Origin: an uncultured Oscillospiraceae bacterium
GTDB taxonomy: Bacteria > Bacillota_A > Clostridia > Oscillospirales > Acutalibacteraceae
DNA length: 5,262 bases
Reading direction: 5' to 3'
NCBI GenBank assembly: GCA_910587995.1
Contig: CAJUNS010000054.1
Coordinates: forward strand, 1-5,262
This document shows, piece after piece, positions 1 to 5,090 of the stretch. The position numbers and the translations under genes are program-made. How positions within the stretch are numbered: the first letter of the stretch is position 1; each line of letters begins with the position of its first letter. The notes under the pieces are model-generated. The model ran no database searches. It was not told the DNA's origin and was given only the letters and a program-made list of their open reading frames with translations.

Positions 1-71
1 TCCCGAGGTGACTCGAACACCCGACCTACCGCTTAGGAGGCGGTCGCTCTATCCAACTGAGCTACGGAAAC
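1..71 (-). tRNA. tRNA-Arg (anticodon CCU), 3' end cut by window edge
   Basis: Read on the minus strand from 71 to 1, this folds as a tRNA. The 5' acceptor strand GTTTCCG is followed by T8-A9, a GCTC/GAGC D-stem, an ACCGC/GCGGT anticodon stem enclosing loop CTCCTAA (anticodon CCT), a five-base variable loop, and a T-arm GGGTG-TTCGAGT-CACCT. The 3' acceptor strand begins CGGGA and runs off the left edge, so about two paired bases, the discriminator and any encoded CCA are missing. It reads the rare arginine codon AGG. The mature 5' end is at 71. Identity is confident because every arm pairs; the missing 3' end is a window effect, not evidence of a broken gene. Confidence 0.95.
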
Positions 72-145
72 ATTTATAAAAACTATGAAATTGTGGAACT
101 CGCAACATTTTCCTTGCCCTCCCAAGGCGAGCGTTGGAACACTTT

Positions 146-195
146 CTTAGGAGGGGCGTATTATATCCATTTAACTAAGGAGGCGTATTTTTATA
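146..195. repeat. Degenerate direct repeat, two copies 29 bp apart
   Basis: Copy one (146-164) begins CTTAGGAGGGGCGTATTATA-like and copy two (175-195) begins CTAAGGAGGCGTATTTTTATA-like; they differ by a 2-base G insertion, one substitution and the length of the T run. The shared core is CTnAGGAGG..CGTATT. On the plus strand both cores look like Shine-Dalgarno sites but neither has a start codon at a usable distance. On the minus strand they read CCTCCT, and the first copy contains a perfect TATAAT (165 to 160) without a matching -35. The core also matches tRNA-Arg positions 32-42. Confidence 0.55.
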
Positions 196-205
196 AAATT
201 TCCCG

Positions 206-233
206 CCAGCCCGGCAAACGGTATGTGGGCTGG
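206..233. other. Hairpin CCAGCCC / GGGCTGG
   Basis: A perfect 7-bp inverted repeat (206-212 and 227-233) encloses a 14-base loop. On the plus strand it is followed two bases later by TTTTTCTATTTT, so it could act as a weak intrinsic terminator for any plus-strand transcript. On the minus strand it lies immediately downstream of the predicted start of the promoter at 243-271 and would form the first structure in that RNA. Which role applies, if any, cannot be settled from the sequence. Confidence 0.4.
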
Positions 234-242
234 ACTTTTTCT

Positions 243-271
243 ATTTTAAACGATTTGCGCGTATTTGTCAA
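243..271 (-). promoter_or_regulatory. Near-consensus housekeeping promoter, minus strand
   Basis: On the minus strand a perfect -35 TTGACA (271 to 266) is followed by exactly 17 bases and a -10 TAAAAT (248 to 243), five of six matches to consensus. Transcription would begin near 236 and run toward tRNA-Arg, whose mature 5' end is about 165 bases downstream. A small palindrome ATTTG-T-CAAAT (263-273) overlaps the -35 box and might be an operator or chance. It is the best promoter in the window by consensus match. Confidence 0.55.
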
Positions 272-399
272 ATGGATTTCATGATTTTCTCCGCAAAATT
301 TAGCGGGAGGCGCCGCCTCCAGCCTGGGCGGCGCGGGGGAGCGTATGGGGCTGTGTAAAGCGTGGAGGAAATACCGCGTGGGTTCCCCGCAAAAACCCA

Positions 400-428
400 T
401 TGCATCTTTCGTCAGAATCCGCTACAAT
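400..428 (+). promoter_or_regulatory. Probable promoter of the sigma/anti-sigma operon
   Basis: TTGCAT (400-405, three of six matches) and TACAAT (423-428, five of six) are separated by exactly 17 bases. Transcription would start near 435, giving a leader of about 114 bases before the sigma-factor start. No clear ECF-type pair (GGAAC about 16 bases before CGTC) was found at suitable spacing, so autoregulation by the encoded sigma factor is not evident here. Confidence 0.45.
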
Positions 429-442
429 AGGAACAGCAAGTT

Positions 443-467
443 CTCTCTACAAAGGGAGGAATTTTTT
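443..467 (+). terminator. Weak attenuator-like hairpin in the operon leader
   Basis: CTCTC (443-447) can pair with GGGAG (454-458, one G-U pair) around a six-base loop, extended by TT/AA across a one-base bulge, and is directly followed by six T residues (462-467). It sits between the predicted transcription start and the sigma-factor gene, where an attenuator would be. The stem is short and GC-poor for a terminator, so this is only a candidate. Confidence 0.25.
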
Positions 468-536
468 CTGCCGGCGGTTTTTCCGTCTTACCTTTTGCCT
501 CTCCCGTCCGTCTAATTCATAGCATCGCCAGAGAAA

Positions 537-542
537 GGGGTG
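537..542 (+). promoter_or_regulatory. Ribosome binding site that sets the sigma-factor start
   Basis: GGGGTG, preceded by AAA, matches the 3' part of the AGGAGGTG consensus. It lies six bases before GTG at 549, which is ideal spacing. The in-frame GTG at 540 lies inside this site and has nothing usable upstream, so 549 is preferred. Confidence 0.6.
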
Positions 543-548
543 AAGTTC

Positions 549-1064
549 GTGGAGAGATTTGTGCGCAAAGCCCAAAAAGGCGACAAGGACGCGTTTTTGC
601 GCCTGATGGACGAGTACCAGCTCCCCATGTACCGCACCGCCAAGGCGATTTTACAGAACGAGGACGATGTGGAAGACGCTGTCCAGGAGGCGGTGTACCG
701 GGCTTTTTATAAGATCAGCTCCATCCGCCAGCCCAAGTTTTTCAAAACCTGGCTCACCCGGGTGGTCATCAACTGCTCTTACGACCTGCTCCGCCAGCGC
801 CAGGGCCTGCTCCCCTTGGAGGTTTTGCCCGAGGAGGGCCGGGAGGAGGACAACGACACCCCCCTGGATGTGCGGGCCGCCCTGGCCGCCTTAAGCGAGA
901 ACGACCAGCTGGTCCTCACCCTGTATTACTTAAATGACCTGCCCGTCAAAGAGATTGCCAAGCTGCTCTCCATCAGCGAGGGCGCGGCAAAGATGCGCCT
1001 CTCTCACGGGCGGAAAAAATTCCGGGAAGTCTATCTTGCCGGTCAGGCGGAAGGAGGTCTTTAG
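549..1064 (+). CDS. ECF-type RNA polymerase sigma factor (sigma-70 family)
   Basis: The 171-residue product has the two-domain plan of an extracytoplasmic-function sigma factor and a typical length for one. Region 2 occupies about residues 5-85, with the core-binding stretch EDAVQEAVYRAF (42-53) and the -10-recognition stretch FFKTWLTRVVINCSYDLLR (64-82). A short acidic linker (about 91-107) precedes region 4 (about 112-162), whose helix-turn-helix PVKEIAKLLSISEGAAKMRL (132-151) would contact the -35 element. GTG at 549 is chosen over in-frame GTG 540 because of the GGGGTG site at 537-542, and family members commonly begin MERFVRKAQKGD-like. The stop is one base before the ATG of the next gene, whose membrane protein is the likely anti-sigma partner. 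It would redirect RNA polymerase to a stress or envelope regulon; the inducing signal is unknown. Confidence 0.92.
   Translation: MERFVRKAQKGDKDAFLRLMDEYQLPMYRTAKAILQNEDDVEDAVQEAVYRAFYKISSIRQPKFFKTWLTRVVINCSYDLLRQRQGLLPLEVLPEEGREEDNDTPLDVRAALAALSENDQLVLTLYYLNDLPVKEIAKLLSISEGAAKMRLSHGRKKFREVYLAGQAEGGL
1051..1058 (+). promoter_or_regulatory. Ribosome binding site that sets the anti-sigma start
   Basis: AAGGAGGT lies seven bases before ATG 1066, inside the last codons of the sigma gene. The frame is open upstream to an ATG at 934, but that extension overlaps the sigma-factor gene by 131 bases and encodes low-complexity residues unlike a real N-terminus. ATG 1066 is therefore the start. Confidence 0.85.
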
Positions 1065-1065
1065 C

Positions 1066-2916
1066 ATGTTCCAAAAAGGCAGACACAGCGGCGCCCCAGC
1101 CGGCCTCCGACAGGACAAAGCCTTTCGGACCCAGCTGGCCAAGGCCTATGGGGTGGAAAAGCCCCCGGCATCCTTCCGCCAGGCCATGGAAAAAACTTAC
1201 CAAAGCCTTCCCGATGAACTGCCCGTGCCTTCCCGCCCCCTCCGGCGCTTTGTGCGGCAGGCTGCGGCCGCCTGCGCGGTGCTGGCCCTTACCTTCTGCT
1301 CCCTGCTGGGGGTAAACCAGGCATACCCCCAGCTTACCGAGGCCCTGCCCGGCCTGGGCCCGGTTTTTCAGGCCATCAATGGCGAAAAAACGCCTGGGCC
1401 CACTCCTTCTCCCAGCCCCAGGCCGGAGTTCCAGCCAGTAGTTCTGCCAAGCAAGGACCACGATGGAGACCTGACCGTGGCCAACGCCTGGACCGATGGC
1501 AAAACCCTCTTTCTGGACCTGGAAATGGACCTGCCGGAGGAGGTCCAGGTGCTGCTGCAGCGGCAGGCGGAGATTCCCGAAGAGCTGGACGTGCCGCCGT
1601 TTTATTCGGAAACGGGTTATGGGGAATTCAATTATCAAATTTGGGCCGGGACGCCGGTGATGGAGGACGCGGCCCAATGGGTGGAAAATAACGCCTCCCT
1701 TCGGGTCAACGGCCTGGACATGCAGGGGCGCTGGAATTTGGAATTTGCTCCCTATGAAGGGAAGAAGACGGTGAAGGCTCAGGCCGCAGCCGATCTGGCG
1801 GACATAGAGGTGGGCCAGAGCGTGGAAATCGGCCTGGACCTGCCCAACTACTGCATCTGCGCCCAGGGAGACCCCTCTCAGCTGGTGGACGCCTATGCGC
1901 CCGGCTATTCAGGAAGCTTCACGCTGGAGGCGGACCGGAGCCGGAATCTGACGGTGCGCGCCGCCGCCCAGCAGAATGGCGCGGCCATCAGCGCTCTGTG
2001 CTATGCGCCCAGCCGGGTGGCGGTGGACGCGGAGCTGCCCTTTACCGGCTTGCTCCAAGACACGTTGCTGACGGGCTTTGACAGCCAGCTTTACGGCGAC
2101 AAAGCGCCCCTGGGGCTCTTCCCGGAGCTGGTGGACTGCTCGGGGCAGCCCGTGGAGTACCATATGGAGAAAGTGGAATTCTTGGATTCCGGGGTACCGC
2201 TGGAAGCGGGCTCCAGTTCTTTAGGTGTCCGGGTTCATTTTGCCAGCGAGACGAACCCCCAGCGGGTCCAGGGGCCCTTCCGGCTGACCTTTTACGAGCT
2301 GCCCGCTGAAGACGGCTATGGCAACCAGGTGGACGCTCTAGCTCTGCGGCGGGTGCTGGCGGAGTTCACCTTTGACCCCAGCACCGGGCGGGTCTATGCC
2401 AGCGAGCACTTCCGGGAAGAGGGCCGGGAGCCGCTGGACATTACCCGGGACCCGGCCAGCCTGACGGGGGTTGGGCTGACGGATGGCATTCGGGTGTTCC
2501 ATGTAGGGGACCTGTCTTTTGACGCCGAATCGCCCAGCGGGTACTCCCAAAGATTCTCCCTTCAGATGCCATTCTGCACGCAGGCCCTGACGTTGTATGG
2601 CTATCTGGAGGGTCAGGCGGTGCAGGCACTAAGCTTTCCCCTTACCTTTGAGAGAGATGGCCCAGAACAGGGCAGAGGCCCGGAGGGCTCTTACTTTGCG
2701 TCCTGGAACATGGGCGAGGCGGGAGAGGACTGCTTCTACCTAGAGATGGCCATGTACCTGCCGGAGTGGCTGGTAGCGAAGTATGGAGCGGAGCCCTTTG
2801 AGCGGGTGGAGCTGGTTGATGGGGAAAGCGGAAAAGTGCTGATCCCGGATTTAAAAGCAGCGCTGGCGCAGTCCTACCGTTTGGGCGGCAACAGTGAGGG
2901 AGTAGCATCCGAATAG
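1066..2916 (+). CDS. Membrane-anchored putative anti-sigma factor (DUF4179-like), large outer domain
   Basis: The 616-residue product has a cytoplasmic N-terminus of about 63 residues, one hydrophobic segment (about 65-86, AAAACAVLALTFCSLLGV), then a large soluble part outside the membrane. Just after the membrane span, NQAYPQLTEALPGLGPVFQAI (84-104) resembles the start of DUF4179 proteins, which Clostridia often encode next to ECF sigma factors. A proline/serine linker (109-120) leads to a roughly 490-residue region rich in predicted beta strands with no catalytic motif I recognise. Segments around 146-163 and 555-572 are faintly alike (both contain L..M.LPE), hinting at repeated beta modules. 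The gene follows the sigma factor by one base, so co-expression is near certain. The inferred role is that the N-terminus holds the sigma factor while the outer part senses a signal. No classical zinc-binding anti-sigma H-x3-C-x2-C motif is visible, so this rests on context and topology. Confidence 0.75.
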   Translation: MFQKGRHSGAPAGLRQDKAFRTQLAKAYGVEKPPASFRQAMEKTYQSLPDELPVPSRPLRRFVRQAAAACAVLALTFCSLLGVNQAYPQLTEALPGLGPVFQAINGEKTPGPTPSPSPRPEFQPVVLPSKDHDGDLTVANAWTDGKTLFLDLEMDLPEEVQVLLQRQAEIPEELDVPPFYSETGYGEFNYQIWAGTPVMEDAAQWVENNASLRVNGLDMQGRWNLEFAPYEGKKTVKAQAAADLADIEVGQSVEIGLDLPNYCICAQGDPSQLVDAYAPGYSGSFTLEADRSRNLTVRAAAQQNGAAISALCYAPSRVAVDAELPFTGLLQDTLLTGFDSQLYGDKAPLGLFPELVDCSGQPVEYHMEKVEFLDSGVPLEAGSSSLGVRVHFASETNPQRVQGPFRLTFYELPAEDGYGNQVDALALRRVLAEFTFDPSTGRVYASEHFREEGREPLDITRDPASLTGVGLTDGIRVFHVGDLSFDAESPSGYSQRFSLQMPFCTQALTLYGYLEGQAVQALSFPLTFERDGPEQGRGPEGSYFASWNMGEAGEDCFYLEMAMYLPEWLVAKYGAEPFERVELVDGESGKVLIPDLKAALAQSYRLGGNSEGVASE

Positions 2917-2918
2917 CA

Positions 2919-3003
2919 CAGGCGCAGGGAAAGGCTTGAAGATTGGAAAGGAACTTCCGGAAAGAAGTTCCTTTCGCTTTTTCAAAAACTTTTGCTGCGC
3001 CTG
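2919..3003. repeat. 9-bp inverted repeat flanking the operon terminator
   Basis: CAGGCGCAG at 2919-2927 and its perfect reverse complement CTGCGCCTG at 2995-3003 enclose the 12-bp terminator hairpin. It could form a nested outer stem, act in termination for the convergent operon, or be the end repeats of a tiny inserted element. No target-site duplication is evident. Confidence 0.4.
2946..2982 (+). terminator. Intrinsic terminator of the sigma/anti-sigma operon
   Basis: A perfect 12-bp stem, GAAAGGAACTTC (2946-2957) with GAAGTTCCTTTC (2964-2975), closes a six-base loop and is followed two bases later by TTTTT (2978-2982). It lies 29 bases after the anti-sigma stop codon. On the minus strand the same hairpin is followed only by CAATCTTC, so it would terminate the convergent tsaD transcript poorly, although it may still contribute. 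Confidence 0.85.
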
Positions 3004-3025
3004 CGGTATTTTTGCTGTGTTTACT

Positions 3026-4045
3026 CTATACGGTTAGGGCTTGGCTGATCTCCCACTGCGGGGAGGCGTTTAGGTCCATGCCTCCCCGGACTCCCCCTTG
3101 ATATTCATAATACCCCTGGGCCGCAATCATGGCCCCGTTGTCCCCGCAAAGGTTCAGTTCCGGTACATACAGCGGCCGCCCCAGTTCCCGGCTCAGGCTC
3201 TCCAGCTCCCGCCGCAGCAGCCGGTTGGCGGACACGCCCCCTGCCGCCGCCAGGGCCTTGGCCCCGGTTTCCAAAGCGGCGGCGCGGAAGCTCTCCACCA
3301 GGCACTCCACCACAGCCCGGCGGTAGGAAGCGCACAGGTCCGGCACATGGACGGTTTGGCCCTTTTGAGCGGCGTTGTGCAGCAGGTTCAAGGCGGCGGT
3401 TTTCAAGCCGGAGAAGCTGAAATCCAGGGGCGCGCCCTCCACGCGGGGCCGGGGCAGCGTGTAGGCGTGGGGGTCTCCCGATTCCGCAACGCGGTCCAGC
3501 TCCACGCCCCCTGGGTAGGGGATGCCCATGGCCCGGGCCGCCTTGTCAAAGGCCTCTCCGGCGGCGTCATCCCGGGTGCGGGCCAGCACTTCCAGCTGGG
3601 TGTAGCTGTGGACCATGACGATGTGGCTGTGCCCCCCGGAGACCACCAGGCAGAGGAAGGGCGGCTCCAGCTCTGGGTGGCACAGGTAGTTGGCGGCAAT
3701 GTGCCCCCGCAGATGGTGGACCGGCGTTAGGGGCAGTCCGGTGGAAAGGGCCAGCCCTTTGGCAAAGTTAACCCCGACCAGCAGGGCCCCAATCAGCCCC
3801 GGCGCGCAGGTAACCGCAATGGCGGAGACCTGCGCAAGGCTTATGCCCCCCTGGGTCAGGGCCTCTTCCACCACGGCGGAGATGGCCTCGCTGTGCCGCC
3901 GGGAGGCGATTTCCGGCACCACGCCTCCATAGATTTTGTGTTCCTCAATTTGACTGGCCACCACATTGGACAAAACCTTCCGGCCATCCTCCACCAGCGC
4001 GGCGGCAGTCTCGTCGCAGGAGGTCTCAATTCCTAATATGATCAT
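3026..4045 (-). CDS. tsaD: tRNA N6-adenosine threonylcarbamoyltransferase TsaD
   Basis: TsaD transfers the threonylcarbamoyl group from threonylcarbamoyl-AMP to A37 of tRNAs that read ANN codons, making t6A, in a cytoplasmic complex with TsaB and TsaE. The 339 residues are full family length (E. coli about 337). The N-terminus MIILGIETSCDETAAALV is the signature of the Kae1/TsaD/YgjD ASKHA fold. The iron/metal ligands are the H111 and H115 pair in VHHLRGH and D302 in LCGDNGAM. SGGHSHI (136-142) and the GGVSANRLLR loop (269-278) are also family features. ATG 4045 is preceded by AGGAG (4054-4058) eight bases away, and the start overlaps the rimI stop as ATGA. It is the last gene of the operon and converges on the anti-sigma gene. 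No strong terminator follows on this strand. TsaB and TsaE are not in the window. Confidence 0.97.
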   Translation of the reverse strand: MIILGIETSCDETAAALVEDGRKVLSNVVASQIEEHKIYGGVVPEIASRRHSEAISAVVEEALTQGGISLAQVSAIAVTCAPGLIGALLVGVNFAKGLALSTGLPLTPVHHLRGHIAANYLCHPELEPPFLCLVVSGGHSHIVMVHSYTQLEVLARTRDDAAGEAFDKAARAMGIPYPGGVELDRVAESGDPHAYTLPRPRVEGAPLDFSFSGLKTAALNLLHNAAQKGQTVHVPDLCASYRRAVVECLVESFRAAALETGAKALAAAGGVSANRLLRRELESLSRELGRPLYVPELNLCGDNGAMIAAQGYYEYQGGVRGGMDLNASPQWEISQALTV

Positions 4046-4497
4046 GATGCATTCTCCTGTCCGCCAAAGAAGAGGGTCATAATAAGCCCGTCCTCTTTCG
4101 GCTGGTCATAAAAATTTTTTCGAAGGCCCGCGGGTACAAAGCCCAGCCCCCGGTAAAGGGCCTGGGCGGGCAGGTTGGAGAGCCGTACCTCCAAAGAGAG
4201 AAACCGGGCGCCCCCCTCCTGGGCCCGGCGGATCAGTTCGCCCATCAAAACCCGGCCTACGCCCTGGCGGCGGCATGCCGGGGCCACGGCGATGTTGTCC
4301 ACGTAAAATTCGTCCAGCACAAAGCGCATGCCCGCGTAGCCCAGCAGGCGGTCCCCTTCCACAACCACCACATAGTAGGAGCTGGGGTTTTCCAGCTCCG
4401 CGGCGAAGCTCTCCAGGCTCCAGGGCAGGGAGAAGCAGAGGCGCTCCAAAGCCGCGGCGGCGGGCAGATGCTGGGGGAGCATAGGCTGTAAAGTCAT
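4042..4497 (-). CDS. rimI: Ribosomal-protein-alanine N-acetyltransferase RimI (GNAT family)
   Basis: The 151-residue product is a compact GNAT acetyltransferase using acetyl-CoA. It has the strand FYVDNIAVAP (64-73) leading into the acetyl-CoA pyrophosphate loop RRQGVG (76-81), the segment SLEVRLSN (101-108) with E103, and ALYRGLGF (113-120) with Y115. E103 and Y115 correspond to the catalytic pair described for enterobacterial RimI, where the substrate is the N-terminal alanine of ribosomal protein S18. The frame is open to 4695, but ATG 4497 is chosen because AGGAGG (4505-4510) lies seven bases upstream and the ATG overlaps the phosphatase stop codon as ATGA. Its own stop overlaps the tsaD start in the same way. 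The rimI-tsaD pairing is common in bacteria. S18 specificity is inferred from family and neighbours; some relatives acetylate other N-termini. Confidence 0.92.
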   Translation of the reverse strand: MTLQPMLPQHLPAAAALERLCFSLPWSLESFAAELENPSSYYVVVVEGDRLLGYAGMRFVLDEFYVDNIAVAPACRRQGVGRVLMGELIRRAQEGGARFLSLEVRLSNLPAQALYRGLGFVPAGLRKNFYDQPKEDGLIMTLFFGGQENAS

Positions 4498-4931
4498 GGC
4501 CGTGCCTCCTGGGGCAGAGACCCTAGAAACTCCTCCAGGCAGGCGGAGAGCTGGTCCCGGCAGGCCCGGTAAACGTTCAAATCGCCGCCAAAGGGGTCGG
4601 CCACGTTTTGGGGGACGTAGATTTTTTGCGCGGAAGCCCCGGCCTGCTCCAAAATATAGCCGTGGGTGGCGGTCATGACGAAGAACAGGTCCCAATTGTC
4701 CAAATCCCCGGCGCTCAGGCGGCGGGCCCGGTGGGCGGCGATGTCTACACCCACCTCCCGGCAGGCCAGCACGGCGTTTTCCGAGGGGGGCGCGCCGTTG
4801 ACAGCGGAAAGCCCCGCGCTGGCGCAGGCAAAGGAGGCTTCCGCTCCGCGCTGGGCCAAAAGCTGGCGGAACAACCCCTCCGCCATGGGGCTGCGGCAGG
4901 TGTTGCCTGTGCAGACGAACAATATTTTCAT
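4494..4931 (-). CDS. ywlE: Low-molecular-weight phosphatase, probable protein-arginine phosphatase (YwlE type)
   Basis: The 145-residue protein is a full-length low-molecular-weight phosphatase. The P-loop CTGNTCRS (7-14) supplies nucleophile Cys7 and phosphate-binding Arg13, and DPFGG (112-116) supplies the general acid Asp112. Position 11 is threonine, as in B. subtilis YwlE, where Thr11 favours phosphoarginine; classical phosphotyrosine enzymes of this fold usually have isoleucine or another bulky residue there. The expected role is removing phosphate from arginines marked by McsB-type kinases for ClpCP degradation. It heads the operon and overlaps rimI by four bases. In B. subtilis ywlE lies close to ywlC, another t6A gene, which fits this neighbourhood. 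The start ATG 4931 begins MKILFVCTGNTCRS as in homologues, though the GAGG upstream is only two bases away. An arsenate reductase or tyrosine phosphatase role is less likely. Confidence 0.88.
   Translation of the reverse strand: MKILFVCTGNTCRSPMAEGLFRQLLAQRGAEASFACASAGLSAVNGAPPSENAVLACREVGVDIAAHRARRLSAGDLDNWDLFFVMTATHGYILEQAGASAQKIYVPQNVADPFGGDLNVYRACRDQLSACLEEFLGSLPQEARP
4505..4510 (-). promoter_or_regulatory. Ribosome binding site that sets the rimI start
   Basis: A perfect AGGAGG on the minus strand sits seven bases before ATG 4497, within the last codons of the phosphatase gene. It makes 4497 the start and excludes the longer open frame that runs back to 4695 inside the phosphatase gene. 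Confidence 0.85.
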
Positions 4932-4947
4932 AGCCTCATCTCAATTC

Positions 4948-4953
4948 TTTATA
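4948..4953 (-). promoter_or_regulatory. Possible -10 element of the ywlE-rimI-tsaD operon
   Basis: TATAAA on the minus strand (4953 to 4948) lies 16 bases before the phosphatase start codon, which would leave a leader of about 10 bases. No acceptable -35 hexamer is found at 16-18 bases upstream (GCAATT at 17). The site is plausible only because an operon promoter is expected in this AT-rich gap. Transcription could instead enter from the integrase side. Confidence 0.25.
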
Positions 4954-4978
4954 AGTCTGTTTTTTGGCTTAATTGCTG

Positions 4979-5090
4979 GGTTTTTCGCGGTTTTTCTCGT
5001 TTGGCGGATTCTGGCCTGCTTACGAAAATCTCCGCAAATCTCCATATTTTTGAGACCTTTTGGCGTCAAAACTGGTGTCAACAGGTGTCT
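4979..5090. repeat. Three sets of short direct repeats spaced 10-12 bp at the element boundary
   Basis: GGTTTTTC occurs at 4979-4986 and 4989-4996 (10-bp period). AAATCTCC occurs at 5026-5033 and 5036-5043 (10-bp period). GGYGTC occurs at 5062-5067, 5074-5079 and 5084-5089 (12 and 10 bp apart). The last set overlaps the 3' end of the integrase gene. Spacing near one helical turn places each repeat on the same DNA face, as expected for protein-binding sites. They lie where an attachment site with integrase or excisionase arm sites would be expected; that role is inferred. Confidence 0.5.

Larger units (their letters stand above)
72..399. other. AT-rich intergenic region without a convincing protein gene
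   Basis: This stretch separates the tRNA from the sigma-factor operon. The longest open frame on the plus strand (93-284, GTG start, 63 codons) has no Shine-Dalgarno site and no recognisable domain, and the minus-strand frame at 191-400 is no better. What it does hold is a near-consensus minus-strand promoter (243-271), a 7-bp stem hairpin (206-233), a degenerate direct repeat (146-195), a GC-rich 6-bp stem hairpin at 306-320 and a small CCTTG/CAAGG hairpin at 112-127. It could be the long leader of the tRNA transcript or a small RNA locus. Confidence 0.6.

Noticed and set aside
1..71. tRNA-Arg as the attachment site of the integrase at the right edge
   Set aside because: The 3' end of the tRNA points left, away from the integrase, with 5 kb of ordinary chromosomal genes between them. 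The element to the right appears to end near 4932-5078 instead.
93..284. 63-codon open frame with GTG start on the plus strand, containing a repeated AYYI/AYFYK-like segment
   Set aside because: There is no Shine-Dalgarno site or recognisable domain. The peptide repeat simply reflects the DNA repeat at 146-195, and a strong promoter and a hairpin lie within it on the other strand.
191..400. 69-codon minus-strand open frame upstream of the tRNA
   Set aside because: It crosses the predicted minus-strand promoter and has low-complexity Pro/Ala/Arg stretches and no ribosome binding site.
468..515. Possible 15-codon leader peptide starting at CTG after AAAGGGAGG
   Set aside because: CTG starts are very rare and no ATG, GTG or TTG lies at a suitable distance; nothing else supports translation.
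934..1065. Upstream extension of the anti-sigma reading frame
   Set aside because: It overlaps the sigma-factor gene entirely, whereas ATG 1066 has a well-spaced AAGGAGGT site.
3098..3730. Long plus-strand open frame opposite tsaD
   Set aside because: It is the antisense shadow of a highly conserved GC-rich gene, with no start signals and a Gly/Gln/Pro-rich composition typical of such shadows.
288..5038. 10-bp match TCTCCGCAAA at 288-297 and 5029-5038, considered as a pair of attachment cores
   Set aside because: Matches of 10 bp are expected by chance several times in a window of this size, and flanking bases do not extend it.
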